Shown here: piece by piece, positions 1 to 11,675 of the stretch
Numbering within the stretch: the stretch's first letter is position 1
How the letters are laid out: each line of letters opens with the position of its first letter
Origin: Condylostoma magnum
Lineage: Eukaryota > Ciliophora > Heterotrichea > Heterotrichida > Condylostomatidae
Assembly: GCA_920105805.1 (NCBI GenBank)
Contig: CAKKTI010000014.1
Span: 3,683 to 67,682 of the forward strand
Length of the DNA stretch: 64,000 bases
Reading direction: 5' to 3'
The notes under the pieces: model-generated
What the model was told of the DNA's origin: nothing
What the model saw: only the letters and a program-made list of their open reading frames with translations
The model's database searches: none
Program-made: the position numbers and the translations under genes

Positions 1-476
1 AAGTCAATAATATACTATGAAATGCTTTGAACTGCATCGTAATCATTAGCCTTTTTATAGCATTTTAATAACCTATAAGCTATATCACTCTTCCACTATT
101 AAATTATTCTTGCATTTGAGCAAATATTAATTAGACATTCCAAAATCTCGGTAAATTCTTACTATGCTAGTTCAAAGGCTTATTAGTCATAATGCTAAAT
201 TGCTTCTTACTTAGTTCGATCAATTTCTTGTATAATTGGACTAATTTCTGTTGGATCGTCAAAAAATTAATTATTATCGTAAGTCAATCCTACTTATTAC
301 TAAGCTTGCTGTTCTTAGAGTTTCTTTGTTTAATCTATGCAAAGTAATTCTAGTTCATCATAGCCCTTTGCCTTTTATAACATATTCAAGGCCTTTTGTA
401 GCATAAATTAACTATTTTACTGCATAATTCAGCTTTGATCTATTTCCTCGAGTGTTAAATAGGATGACTGTGACAT
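1..476 (-). CDS. Coiled/TPR-like protein, N-terminal part
   Basis: The gene starts at the ATG at 476 and runs off the left edge, leaving about 158 residues. Read with TAA/TAG as Gln and TGA as Trp it gives an Asp/Glu/Gln-rich helical protein. The last part (WKSDIAYRLLKCYKKANDYD) resembles a tetratricopeptide-type helix pair, but one repeat is too little to be sure. An in-frame TGA in the first 20 residues reads as Trp. The start lies 37 nt beyond the presumed TAA of the MORN gene on the same strand. No family was recognised, so the function is unknown. Confidence 0.7.
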
Positions 477-513
477 TTATAATTATTTTAAAATATTGGA
501 ATTAAAACTAAGT

Positions 514-3500
514 TTATTCTTCGTCTTTGTCTTGAATATCACCTATATCCTCGAAATCGCTGGGTTTTTATGAGCTATTTGACTCTGAATCGCTTTTTTC
601 TTTGCTATTCGATGATTCGCTTGAGCTTTCTGGACTATTGCTGAATACTTCAAACTCATTTTAATCTAATGTTTTCTGAGCTTCTTCATTTAATTTTTCT
701 TAATCGTATATGGATTAATCTGCTGTTTATTATGCTTGTGTGTCTTTTATTTCTTCTTATGATGTTGTTTCAGTAGAGTCTTGTTTTAGAGTGTTTTATA
801 CAGTTTTGTCTTAAGGTGATTTAATATCTTTATTTTCATTATGCTATTGTGCTTCTTCATTGGTGGATTCTTCTATTGGTAGCTTTTTACTTTCTTCTGC
901 TTCCTTTTAATCATTTTTATTAATTTCTTGATATGAAGATGTGTCTAAGGTTAATACATTATATTCTTCTATTTGTATATTCTACTATAATTCACTGCAA
1001 ATTGGTTATTATAGTTCAGCTTTATCCTCTGTTAGTAAATTAGCCTTTTGTATAATTTGTTCATCTTACTACTTTAATTCATGCTCCTGAGTATTACTTT
1101 CTTATAGTTTTTATATTTCGTCAGGAATTTATTAACTTTATTCTTGGGTTTATTATACTTTGTTTTGTTCTAACATATTTTCTTCTGTATTATTCTATAT
1201 TTCTGAACTTTATAGGCTTTCTTATATTATTTCTTAGCTCAGATTCTATTGATTATCTTGCTCTTATGTTTATCTATGTTCAACAAGTTATTCTTTTTAG
1301 TCATTTATCTATTACACTGATTGCTAAACTTGATCTTTATCTTCTTATTATACCTGCTTATTCAACTTATTATTCTATTCACTCTTTTAATCTTATGTTA
1401 TATCAGTTTCTTATTTAGTTTCTTCTTATTTACTTTATTCTTATTTACTTTATTCTTATTTAGTTTCTTCTTATTTAGTTTCTTCTTATTTACTTTCTTC
1501 TTATTTACTTTCTTCTTATTTACTTTCTTCTTATTTACTTTCTTTTTAAATAGTTTCTTCTTATTCAACTTCTTCCTATGTAGTTTCCTCCTATGTAGTT
1601 TCTTCTTATTTATTTTCTTATTAAATAGTTTCTTCTTATTTAATTTCTTCCTATATAGTTTCTTCTTATGTAGTTTCTTCTTATGTAGTTTCTTCTTATT
1701 TATTTTCTTCTTAAATAGTTTCTTCTTATTTAGTTGCTTCATATTTATTTTATTCTTACATAGTTTCTTCATATTTAGTTTCTTCTTAAATAGTTTCTTC
1801 TTATTTAGTTTCTTCTTAAATAGTTTCTTCCTGTATAGTTTCTTCCTATATAATTTCTTATTTACTTTCTTCCTATATAGTTTCTTCCTATGTAGTTGCT
1901 TCCTATATAGTTGCTTCTTAAATAGTTTCTTATTTACTTTCTTCCTATGTAGTTGCTTCCTATATAGTTGCTTCCTATATAGTTGCTTCTTAAATAGTTG
2001 CTTCCTATATAGTTGCTTCTTATATAGTTTCTTCTTATTTACTTTCTTCTTATTTACTTTCTTCCTATATAGTTTCTTCTTATTTAGTTTCTTCTTATTT
2101 ACTTTCTTCCTATATAGTTTCTTCTTATTTACTTTCTTCCTATATAGTTTCTTCCTATATAGTTTCTTCCTATATAGTTTCTTCTTATTTACTTTCTTCC
2201 TGTATAGTTTCTTCATATATAGTTTCTTCTTATTTATTTTCTTCTTATTTACTTTCTTCTTATTTACTTTCTTCCTGTATAGTTTCTTCTTATATAGTTT
2301 CTTCATATTTACTTTCTTCTTATTTAATTTCTTCCTATATAGTTTCTTCTTATATAGTTTCTTCTTATTTATTTTATTCTTACATAGTTTCTTCAAATTT
2401 AGTTTCTTCTTAAATAGTTTCATCTTATTTATTTTCTTCTTAAATAGTTTCTTCTTAAATATTTTCTTCCTGTATAGTTTCTTATTTACTTTCTTCTTAT
2501 TTACTTTCTTCTTAAATAGTTTCTTCTTATTTACTTTCTTCCTCTAATTTCTTATCTAATTCAGTAATTTCTTCTCGCTCATTTTCATTTTACTAACTTT
2601 CTTCTTCCTCATTTTCTTCTTGTTTACTTTCATCTTATGTGCTTTCTTCTTATTTCCCTTCCTCTCTTTCTTACTCATTTTCTTCTTGCATAATGCCTTA
2701 TTAGGTAGATTTAATTTATTCTTAATGATCTGATATAAACTGACCTTCTAAAAACGATCCTTGCTATCTTTGGCCATCTTAGCTTATCAAAACACCATTT
2801 CCCTCTGGTTTTCCATCAACAATTTATCCTTCAAATTTACTATTATCTTTAAATGTAAGAATTCCATGACACTGCATATTTTCCCAATTAATCTATCCTT
2901 CAAAAACACTTCCATCATTATAAAAGATTTTCCCTTAATTTTAAGGCTTGAAATCACTATCTACATACCCAATAAACTACTTATCATTAAAGTTAATCTC
3001 AACTTCCTATTCAAAGCATCCATTTTCAATATACCCAGCAATTTGGTATCCATCAATATGAATCATTTCTCCTTATCCAGTTAAATCATCTTCAAAGACT
3101 CCTTCAAATTTGTTATTATTATTCCATATAATATAACCATTTCCCTGCATTTTTCCTTACTCAAAATTTCCTTCGAAGAAGTAATTTTCATTAATAATCC
3201 TACCAAATCCTTGCTTCTTATCCGATACAAAATTCCCTTCATACTTAGTTCCATCTTCATATATTAATTTCCCCTATCCATTTTTCTCCCCGGATTTAAA
3301 CTGGCCAATATAAGTAACATTAGTTTCTATAAGCTCTCCTTACCCGTGAAATAGTCCATTCTAGAAATTCCCCTTGTATTCAAATGATTCAGAAATTAGC
3401 TACCCTTCTCCATCCAATACATTGTTTTTCCAGTTTCCCTCAAAAATGACTCCTTCAGCAGTCAGCATTCTCCCGTATTTCTTATATCCGCTATCAAAAA

Positions 3501-3720
3501 CACCATAAAACGCATCTCCGGATTATTCGTATAATGTACCAATTCCGTGCTACTTACCATAACTTCATCCTCCTATATATATCTATTTGCTGTTTAATCT
3601 TATGTATCCTTTGTTCTGGTATGTCAATTAAGTGGTTATCTATAAATTTTGTACTAGCTTATGCTGGTTCTCTGGAGATACTCATTCTATTATGCAATCT
3701 AATGCTTCATCACTGTCCAT
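514..3720 (-). CDS. MORN-repeat protein with long Glu/Gln pentapeptide tail
   Basis: About 1068 residues in one uninterrupted frame (3207 nt). Residues ~40-335 carry MORN-type repeats such as GGWSYGKQHGIGTLY and KFEGQIVDGKPEGNGVL, a fold that in other proteins binds membranes or scaffolds cortical structures. Residues ~385-775 are a degenerate pentapeptide array (E-E-[S/T]-x-Q) whose Gln is nearly always TAA or TAG. The last ~290 residues are acidic and Ser-rich, ending KDEE. The first residues (MDSDEALDCIIEWV) precede the repeats and include Trp from TGA. The TAA at 514 is taken as stop because the next gene's ATG lies 38 nt on and no TGA intervenes. The frame is shared with the upstream oxidoreductase, so a fusion is possible. 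A cortical role is inferred from the MORN repeats only. Confidence 0.85.
1396..2560 (-). repeat. 15-bp coding minisatellite (E-E-S/T-x-Q pentapeptide)
   Basis: A tandem array of 15-bp units, roughly 75 copies, with some shorter or longer units that all keep the frame. On the minus strand the unit reads GAA GAA AGT AAA TAA with variants (ACT ATA TAG/TAA/CAG, AAT, TGT). It encodes the middle of the MORN protein. Only under the reassigned code is the array open on the coding strand. Confidence 0.9.
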
Positions 3721-3762
3721 TTCTTATAGAGTCAAATCTTATTGTCTTGTGATTGATTTTAA

Positions 3763-4710
3763 TTATGGTTTAAACTAATGAAATCCAAATAGAACTACTG
3801 CATAAGGATTTTAAGTCTGGCATTCAAATGCACTCTCGTAGTCTTCAATGCAATATGTATCGATAATATTAACTCTGTATATTCAATGATTCTGCATAAC
3901 ATTAGCTATTATGCTTTGCTTTTATTTGTAACTTAATCCTAACAACCATTCAGCAAATGAGATTCCCTCGATCTTCTTTTTATTATGTATTAAATCATTT
4001 GAGTCCAATTCACATATATCTTGTCCTGAAATATTCTAATATACATACAACTTGCCTCCCTAAAGCATTCCTTTAATAATCCTTCCAACAGCTGCTCCTC
4101 CAATACAATCAAACCCAATATTAATTTAATACAGCTAACACAATGCCGTAAGCTGCAATATAAACGAAGAATCATTAGAATTTAACAAGATCTTAGGATT
4201 AAGTTGCTATGCAATTTCAAACTCTTACTAACTCTATACAATATTACAACACTATATCTCATTAAAATTACACCATCTTTGCATAATCAAACCAAAGGGA
4301 GACCCGGCTCCAGTATGTAGTAGAGCTTTTTCACTGCTCCTCTACAAAATTTCTCCAAACATGCTTAAAACCAACGGCATTTCTAGTATCAGAGCAGCTT
4401 GCTGCAATTCTAAATCCTCAGGCAACTAATACACCATACTTACATCGCATACAACAAACTCACTTCAACTATTCTAATTCGCATTCATGAATAAATAAAA
4501 CGACACATTCTTACTTACTAGTGACCAGGCTGTGTATCCCCCTCCTGATTGCACTACCAGTCCACATCCTAAAGAGCCTGTAAGCCGGGGCCTTAAAGGA
4601 GAGTAAAAAACTTAAATTAGTACTTCATTTCGCAGTGGAACTGGTTTAGGAATACTTACAACTCCCTTTTCCCCTTATTTAAACTAAAGTGTAAGCATTT
4701 ACTCCTCCAT
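3763..4710 (-). CDS. Quinone oxidoreductase-like (MDR superfamily, non-zinc)
   Basis: 315 residues, close to the usual length of zeta-crystallin/quinone oxidoreductases. A GroES-like N-terminal half is followed by a Rossmann half with a glycine motif (HTGAGSPFG, ~res 130-138), FDCIGGAAVGRIIKGMLQGG (~205-225), and a C-terminal segment ending AVVLFGFHQF, matching the family's final strand. Such enzymes reduce quinones or enals with NAD(P)H. The TAA at 3763 is chosen as stop since the family normally ends here. The frame nevertheless stays open into the MORN gene, whose ATG is 42 nt on. The start ATG is 12 nt from the divergent neighbour's ATG. Substrate is unknown. Confidence 0.8.
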
Positions 4711-4722
4711 TTTATAAATTTA

Positions 4723-6096
4723 ATGTAAGTTGAAACAGCAAATAAATTCTTTAGCTGTAGTTGTGAAGTATGCAAAAATCACTCAAAGCCTAAGGTGGCT
4801 GATAATTCACTGTCTATTGAGAGAGATTTAATAGCAAGTTATGAGGGAACTGATAAATCTTTCTCTTGATTACTGTAAATGCTGGGGGAAAATTGTTAAG
4901 CATCTCCTTTGAGAATAAACGTTCCAATGACTGTGGTATTTAGAAACGGCAAGGCTTAGTTCTATGTTCATACTGGGAGAGATAAAAACTTAAAATATGT
5001 AAACTCCACTGATAAGCTGAGAACGTAAGAAATAAGGAAAACTTTTACTGAAATCTAAAGAAAAGCTAGAAAAGAGGAAAATACTGCAATATAGAAAAAA
5101 GACACGTTTCTGTATGGACGGGAAGTAGCTATTATTAGACATATGATGTAAGGAAAGGAGAACTCATCATAGGAGGCTAAGGATGAGGAAGGTGCACTGC
5201 AGGTTATGAATGAAACGGAGTTTATTAATTTTATTGAGACCAGGCCGAGTAGTCCTGTGTGGAAGAAACTGGCGTATATTCAGACAATTCTTAAGGTAAG
5301 AGCTGGAATAGGAGAAACTATACAGCATACGTACTTCTCACATGATGCAAATGATGTAAAGGCTATTGAAGAACTAGAACTAGCTGTTTCTTCTGATGTG
5401 GAATATGATCACTAACTAGCTGCAGAGGATAAACGGGCCTATTGTGACTTAATTTGTAAGAAATTAGCATATTTTCTTGCAGCACATACTTAAAACGAGC
5501 TTTTAAGACTCCAAGCTGAGTTTATGGTTGATGATAATCAAAAGATATGGTTGGTTTATGCTAGTAAGATCTCTGTAAGAGAAATAAGGATTGATAATCC
5601 CTAAGACTCCTTATTATTTAAAAGAGTTGAGTTAATGACTTAGGAAAGCAAAAGGGATATTATACAAGAGCTAGAGTACTTTACTAATAATCAGTAGAAT
5701 AACAACTCTATAAGAATTAAGTAATTAATGGATAATCATTACGATGATATAAAATAGCAAGTTGGAATTAACTAGATAATGGAGCCACCTCCAATAGACA
5801 ATGTAACAAATGAGGCCTTTTCGAGACTAAGGCCAACCACTCCTTATACACTTGATTAACTTTTAGACGATTAAAAGCGATAAGAATTGGAGGACTAATT
5901 TTTCCCTGTATAGAAAACGAAAAGAAGGCCTAAGGTTGTTATAACTGCAACCACTTTTGATACAAAGCCAACTGAAACTACCATGAATACTTGGACTTTT
6001 ACACCGAAGATAAAACAGGTGGGAAAAGATAATTCGTAGTACAGCTTAAATAAATCATATCTGCCTTCCAGAAATCCAAGTAAAGTTTTTAGATAA
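4723..6096 (+). CDS. Unrecognised 457-residue protein
   Basis: Reads openly from the ATG at 4723 with TAA/TAG as Gln and one TGA as Trp. The N-terminus has a Cys/His cluster (CSCEVCKNH). The middle is mixed helical, with IWLVYASKISVREI near residue 280, and the C-terminal ~130 residues are basic, proline-rich and probably disordered. No family was recognised; codon use and composition resemble the neighbouring genes. The stop is uncertain: TAA at 6094 leaves 10 nt to the convergent gene's TAG, while a later TAA near 6130 would overlap it. Confidence 0.7.
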
Positions 6097-6106
6097 TTAA
6101 GTTACT

Positions 6107-7546
6107 CTAAATTTGACTCAATTTTTGTTTAAAATAATCCGCTTGCCTCTGCTTCATTAAATGCAACTCATGGCCTTTACTCTCCATCATAGATGCCATT
6201 TCACTTAACTCGCTCTTAAGAAGTGATAAATTCCCACTTCCATTCATCGACGATTTCAGCAAGCTTTTGTACTAATGATTAATGCTTTCAATTTCTTTCT
6301 CTAGATTAGCAATACTTTTAGTTAAATCTTACTCCATTTGATCATAATTCGCAGATATTCGTACGGGTAGTTTCTCCAGTTTTCCTTTAGTCCTTTATCT
6401 CCTCCTGGTACTTTTAGGGGAATCATTGACAATTTCTCTATTTAAATGTGCTCCTTTATGTCTGTTGAGTGGTCTGGATATATGCGGAGCTTCTGGGGCT
6501 GGTGACGCTCTTCTAATACCAGCTGAGGTGGATCTAACTCTATTTTATACTTTCCCGTTATTCAGCTATTTAGGTTTTGGCAGCTCTGATCGTGATGAGT
6601 TTTAACCTAATAGGGAGATTCTAGCTTCCTCGCTTTGATAATAATTTCTTCTGAGTTCTTCTAATTCCTTTCTTAGTGAAATAATTTGTTTATGTTGCAT
6701 TTCATTTTAAGATTTTAGGTTTTTGTTCTCCCCAGCTAGTTTACTTAATGAGTTGTTATGTTCTTTGCTTAGGTTTTTAAGCTCATTTTCTACTTTTTGC
6801 AGATTTGAGTGGAGGTTGTTTCTTTGGCTATCTGCACTGGCCTGCCAGTAGGTTATCTCGGCTTGTAGTTTCCTGTTTATGTCTTTTAGGTTCTATATCT
6901 CATTCTGCATTATGCTTCTGTCTGTCTCAAACTTATATACTAGATTGCTGCTTTCTTTTCCTTGTACTTAAGAACTGTCTAATTACTTTTAGAGGTATTC
7001 TACTTAAAGATTTCAGTTCTCTTTATCTACACCGTTTGATTATATAAGTCTTTAGTTTTCTGACTCTTAGTATTCTACTTGTTATTGTAAAATATCCATT
7101 TTCATATCAAATTAGCTTACCTTGTTTGCTAATAGGCGATTTTCCTCTTACAATTTCATTACTTCTAAATGAAGATGCTTTTCCTTATCACTTGCTAATT
7201 ACATCTCATCTACAAATTTAGTTTGCCATCGTTCCCTATCTGAAAAATTTCTACCTTCAATCTCCTAAAACCTTTAATTCAAATCTTCATTTTCTATTTC
7301 TAAGGCTTTAATTCTATCCTAAAGCGCACGCATAGCAGATGCCACTGCTTTTGAATTATTAGAGTCCATACTTTCTTAAAAGAATTTCTTATGATCCGGG
7401 GAAAGTGCCTGCAGATCTAAGGGTCCAGTTGCCCTAGGCGAAATTCTTAAAACATCGTCTAAGTTTCTCTTAATTCTAGTATCTCTAGGTCTCGTATTCC
7501 CACTTAAATTCTTAGTTCAGTCTTCTTAGGTATTTTGAAAATCCAT
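6107..7546 (-). CDS. CEP57-like centrosomal coiled-coil protein
   Basis: 479 residues, mostly coiled coil. The segment NSKAVASAMRALQDRIKALE (~res 70-90) closely resembles the conserved CEP57/CEP57L1 start of the first coiled coil (NSKAVxSAxxxLQxKIRRLE). The C-terminal helix (SELSEMASMMESKGHELHLM) resembles the CEP57 microtubule-binding end. Between them lies a basic Ser/Pro-rich linker. CEP57 proteins act at centrioles and bind microtubules; a basal-body role here is inference. The stop is TAG at 6107. The ATG lies only 13 nt after the presumed stop of the upstream gene. Confidence 0.72.
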
Positions 7547-7559
7547 TTAAAATTTAAAA

Positions 7560-9698
7560 TTAAGAACTAGGATGGGTGTCTTCCCAAATCAAGTCAGCGT
7601 CATTGTCTAAAATCACTTCTGGCGGTATATAAATTGCCTTATTGGTCTCCCTTTCGTCAAATTGGGCAAAAAATGCGTTTTCATCAAAGGGTGCTCTGTC
7701 ATATTGAGGAAGCTCGTCTTCTTGTTGTTCTTCTTCTTATTGTTCTTCTTATTGTTCTTCTTCTTATTGTTCTTCTTATTGATCCTCTTTATTTTCCTCA
7801 TCCTCGTCTTCAGCTTCTTGGGCTCTTTTTTCAGCTTCCTGGGCTAGTCTTTCAGCTTCTTAGGCTTATAATTCCGCTTCTTCTGCTTTTTTCTTTGCGA
7901 GTTCTTCCTGTGCTGCAGCTATAAACTCTTCTTCTAGTTTGTCTTACTCGGCATCATGAGCTGCTTTAGCTTCCTCCATCGCAGTCTGCCTCCTCTCTGC
8001 CAGTTAAGCAGCAGCTTCTAATGCTTAATCCCTTTGCTCCTTTTTAGTCAAGTATCTGTTCCTTCTTTTCGTAACATCAGCGATCCTTATAGACAGGAAC
8101 AGCTTGATGTATTTCAGTAGTAAATATATAGTAAATGAGTACTATTTGATCTCATCTTCACTCAACTTCTCAGATTCAGTTTGCAGGTGCTTAGTCATAG
8201 CATATGGAAATGGTTTTACAGGCTTAGGCCCAATAGGATTACAATACTTTAAATAAGTAAGAAAGCCTTCTGAAATATTCCTTTTAGCTCGCTTCCAATC
8301 TACTTTATTAGTCCCAGGCACAACAACTCTGTCTCTGCATACACCAAATAAGTAAAATATAAGTTAAAACACCTTCATATGCTTCATTATTCTAAAGTTC
8401 TTAAACTCATACAGCTAATTCACAAAATGCTCTTCCAATAGCCTAGTCCTTAATACCTTAAGCACAGCTAGGTCACTAATTCTTTACCTTTCCTCATCAG
8501 AAACAGAAGCATCAATGTCCTTTAACGCATCATCCTATGCTATTTTTTCAGCTTCTATCCACTCCCCTTGCCTTTCCGTTTGGATTTACAAATCATTTTA
8601 ATAAATCTCCATATACGACTCTATGTCTCTCCTCAAGCCCTAATCCTCACTTCTTTTCCACTACTCAGTAAACATATTCACCCAATCAATCACCATTATC
8701 CGCTTTTCTTCCTCCAGGATTCTATCCTACCCCAGTAAATCCATACAGAGCCCGTGCTTTACCGCCTGTGTTTTATAAGGCTTCTCTTCAATAACCTCCC
8801 ATACCTTTTCCTCCTCTTCCAAGTCACCTTTATTAGAATCTTTGTAACTGGCATTCTCCAGTGCTATTCTCTCAGCTTCTTGCTCCTGTCGCTTTTTCTT
8901 ACATTCAAACGCATCTTCTAAAGCAAGGTCTAAACTTTCATCGAATAAACAGCTGTGGTAGGTCATCTCAACACAGAAATAACTCCCGAGTTTTGGCACA
9001 TCGAAGAATCTGATCTTCTCAGCTGTTATAACGTCCGGTATAAATTTAGATTTTGTTACTGGAGGTTGAAAAACAGCCTCTTCAGCATCACTGTCTTAGT
9101 TTTAGGCCTCTTCTTCCTATCTTCATAGGCTAAAAGTAACAGGGCCTTCTTCCTCAGTTAAGTACTGGTCTATCATAAATTAGTGGTTTTTATCAGACTG
9201 TATATAGCGAAAGATCTCAGGAGCATCGTCGTCTATATGAGCATTTTCGTCGTCTAGTTCACTTATTGGTTTTTTCTGTTTTTCTAGGATTCCTAGGTAA
9301 ACTCCTGTCGATTAAGTGTTTTGCTTCAAGAAGTTTATGAGGTCTGGGAGAAGATCTTCTAAATCTTCTGCGTTTTGTAATGTTTCTGCAAAGCTGTACA
9401 TTTTTTGCTGTTTTTCTTCCTCTGTTTTATACATTTCTTACATTTGCTCTTCTTGTTGTTTTAGGGATGATAGAAACTTTTCGATTAGATTCTGTTTTTA
9501 GGATTCCTTTGTGCTGTATTGCTAGAAATTAGCGATTTTTTTGGAGTAGCTTATAAGCCAATTGCCAAGGAAGTAGACGGGATTTATTGGCTGCTTTTTG
9601 TATAATTCACCTAGTGCTGTTGATAACACATCACTTAAGTCGCTTTCTAAGATGTATTAGCCATCTGGGTGGCATTCGATGTTTATTTTGTCTGCCAT
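7560..9698 (-). CDS. DPY30-motif protein, radial-spoke RSP2-like
   Basis: 712 residues. Near residue 37 the sequence NPVYFLGNWLISYSKK matches the DPY30 dimerisation/docking motif. Near residue 125 STGVYLGILEK resembles the GAF-like segment of flagellar radial-spoke protein RSP2, which has the same domain order and similar size (about 740 residues in Chlamydomonas). The second half is long charged helix with Ala/Glu/Arg repeats, then a Glu/Gln tract (7725-7790), ending EVILDNDADLIWEDTHPSS before TAA. A ciliary radial-spoke role is therefore likely but not certain; other DPY30-domain axonemal proteins are alternatives. TAA, TAG and TGA all occur as sense codons. Confidence 0.65.
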
Positions 9699-10108
9699 AA
9701 CTGAAATTATATCGTTTTCACTAATTTTTGAATATCAGTATGGAGAGTTGTTTTATTATAAGAGTTGTGAGTTATTAAGTTCTTTTAGGAAGTTTTCTAA
9801 AAGGGATTCAGTATACTTGTTATTGAATTAGAGGAGTATTAATTTGATATTTTTCAATCAATTTTAAAGTTGCTTTTGGACAAAAATATATTTAAGTTTG
9901 TGTATTTCTTTGTAATTATAAGTGCTTAATTAATTAGTTTTTGCGTGAACTAAAATTATGAATACATGTAGAAAGCCAGATAACTATTTGAATTATTACA
10001 GACTTTCTATATATACTCAATGAATAACAACCACATATCCCTCTATAAACACTAAATCTCCAATACTACATTAAAACCCATACCTAAACACTCAATTCTC
10101 TTTATAAA
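9699..10108. promoter_or_regulatory. 410-nt divergent intergenic region
   Basis: Separates the divergent starts at 9698 (minus) and 10109 (plus) and presumably holds both promoters. It is AT-rich, purine-biased on the left and pyrimidine-biased on the right. No gene, RNA or repeat was recognised in it. Confidence 0.5.
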
Positions 10109-11662
10109 ATGTCTCAAATTTTAGACTAAGAGCAAGAAAAGGAGCTTCGTCAACTAATCCAGAAGGGTAATTTTGAGCACATACTACAATACCTATTAGA
10201 ACACAACCTTTCCTTAACTAAAGTCCGCGACTAAAAGGACAACACTCTCCTCCACTGAGCCAGTAGTGACCACAGTAGCTACATCCCTGAGCTAATGATC
10301 CACTACATAAAGCAACACAACTCAACCTACTTAAAACACTGAATAAACTTTCCAAACTAAGACGGAGGCCTGACTCCCCTCCACCTTGCCAGCTACAGAG
10401 GAAAGTTGAATCTATGTAAAACAATTTGTGATAACGAAGGAGACGAATATGCTTTAACTGGTAATGGTTTATCTGTAATTCACCTTGCATCATAAGGCGA
10501 CCATCTTCCTGTATTGGCTTATTTTTAATCCAGGGGACATTCTCTGTAAGTTCAAGACAAATACTAAGCAACTCCGTTGCATTGGGCTGCATATTTAGGC
10601 AATGAAATGAGCGCAGTTGCACTGTTAAAGTGGAATGTTGATATTGAGATAAAGGACTGTGCAGGTATGACACCCATGCATCTAGCCGCTACTTCCGGAA
10701 ATGCCAGAATTACCAGGCAGTTGTTGTTGAAGGGGGCAATGCCTTATACATCAGATTACAGGGGAAGAATGCCTGCACATATTGCGAAGGACTAAGAGTA
10801 TGAGGGAATTGTTAAGTTATTACAAGAGCCTGGCATAATGAGTTTATGTGGGTTAAGGCCTCCCTAGAGGCCTATTAAGTATAGAAGGCATTTAGTATAT
10901 GCTTTTTGGATTTTGCTATTTCTTGGATGTGGAACTTGTTGTGTGTAGTGTGTGCCTTTGGAACTGATTTATTATTATATTGGACTTATTGCTCTGTAGG
11001 CACTTAGTATGATTATTATAACGTTCAAGGATCCCGGGTATATGTATACTAAAGGAGAGGGGCTCTAGAAGCTATGTGATGAAAATGATCCATATTCTCT
11101 GTGTCCAGACTGCGAGCTGTGCAGATTTCCCAGATCACGACATTGCTAAATATGTGATAAGTGTGTTGAGAAGTTTGATCATCATTGTCCGTGGATAAAT
11201 AATTGCATAGGGGCTAGGAATATTGGATTGTTTTATATATTCCTGCTGATAACGTTTGCTTTACTAGCAATATCTTCTTTATTGGCAATTTTATAAATAC
11301 TCAATTTAAGTACTGATGTGTTGTTTTCTCAGTATAGCTAAATAGGGGCAATTACAGTACTAATTTTGAGTTTTGGTTTTTTGTGTCCCCTATCACTATT
11401 ACTGCTTGTTTAGACAAATAACTTGATAACAAATACTACAACCAATGAAAGATTCAGTAGAAGTGGGCCTTTAATGAGATCAGATAGTGATTTACTAGTT
11501 AATAGATCAAATATTATAAGAAACTGTATGGAAATGTGCTGTAATTTAAAAAACAGTGACAAATAAGAGAACTTAAAGCCTTAAAAGTTGTAAAAAATGG
11601 AATATGATAAAATTTTAAGTGAATTAAATGCCAAGCAACCTTTGATAGAGAAAACAATTTAG
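10109..11662 (+). CDS. Ankyrin-repeat DHHC palmitoyltransferase
   Basis: 517 residues in one frame. Residues ~1-240 form ankyrin repeats ([33 protein letters not shown]). Two membrane segments follow near residues 260-300, then the DHHC cysteine-rich domain: [26 protein letters not shown] and NNCIGARN at ~res 330-372, with the catalytic Cys in DHHC. Two more membrane segments follow, then a TNTTTNE segment (cf. TTxE) and a polar tail. This is the HIP14/zDHHC13-17/Akr1 architecture, which S-acylates proteins at Golgi or endosomal membranes. The tail ends at the tandem TAG-TAA; the convergent capping-protein stop is 13 nt on. Confidence 0.93.
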
Positions 11663-11675
11663 TAAAATTAGTTAC

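Noticed and set aside
1321-2547. Long plus-strand Phe/Leu/Ser repeat frame and minus-strand Lys-rich frame in the repeat tract
   Set aside because: Both are out-of-frame or antisense readings of the 15-bp repeat. The minus frame giving E-E-S/T-x-Q joins smoothly to MORN repeats and keeps a 3207-nt frame.
7634-7924. Plus-strand Leu/Val-rich frame resembling membrane segments
   Set aside because: Antisense of the Glu/Gln and Ala/Glu helix in the DPY30 gene.
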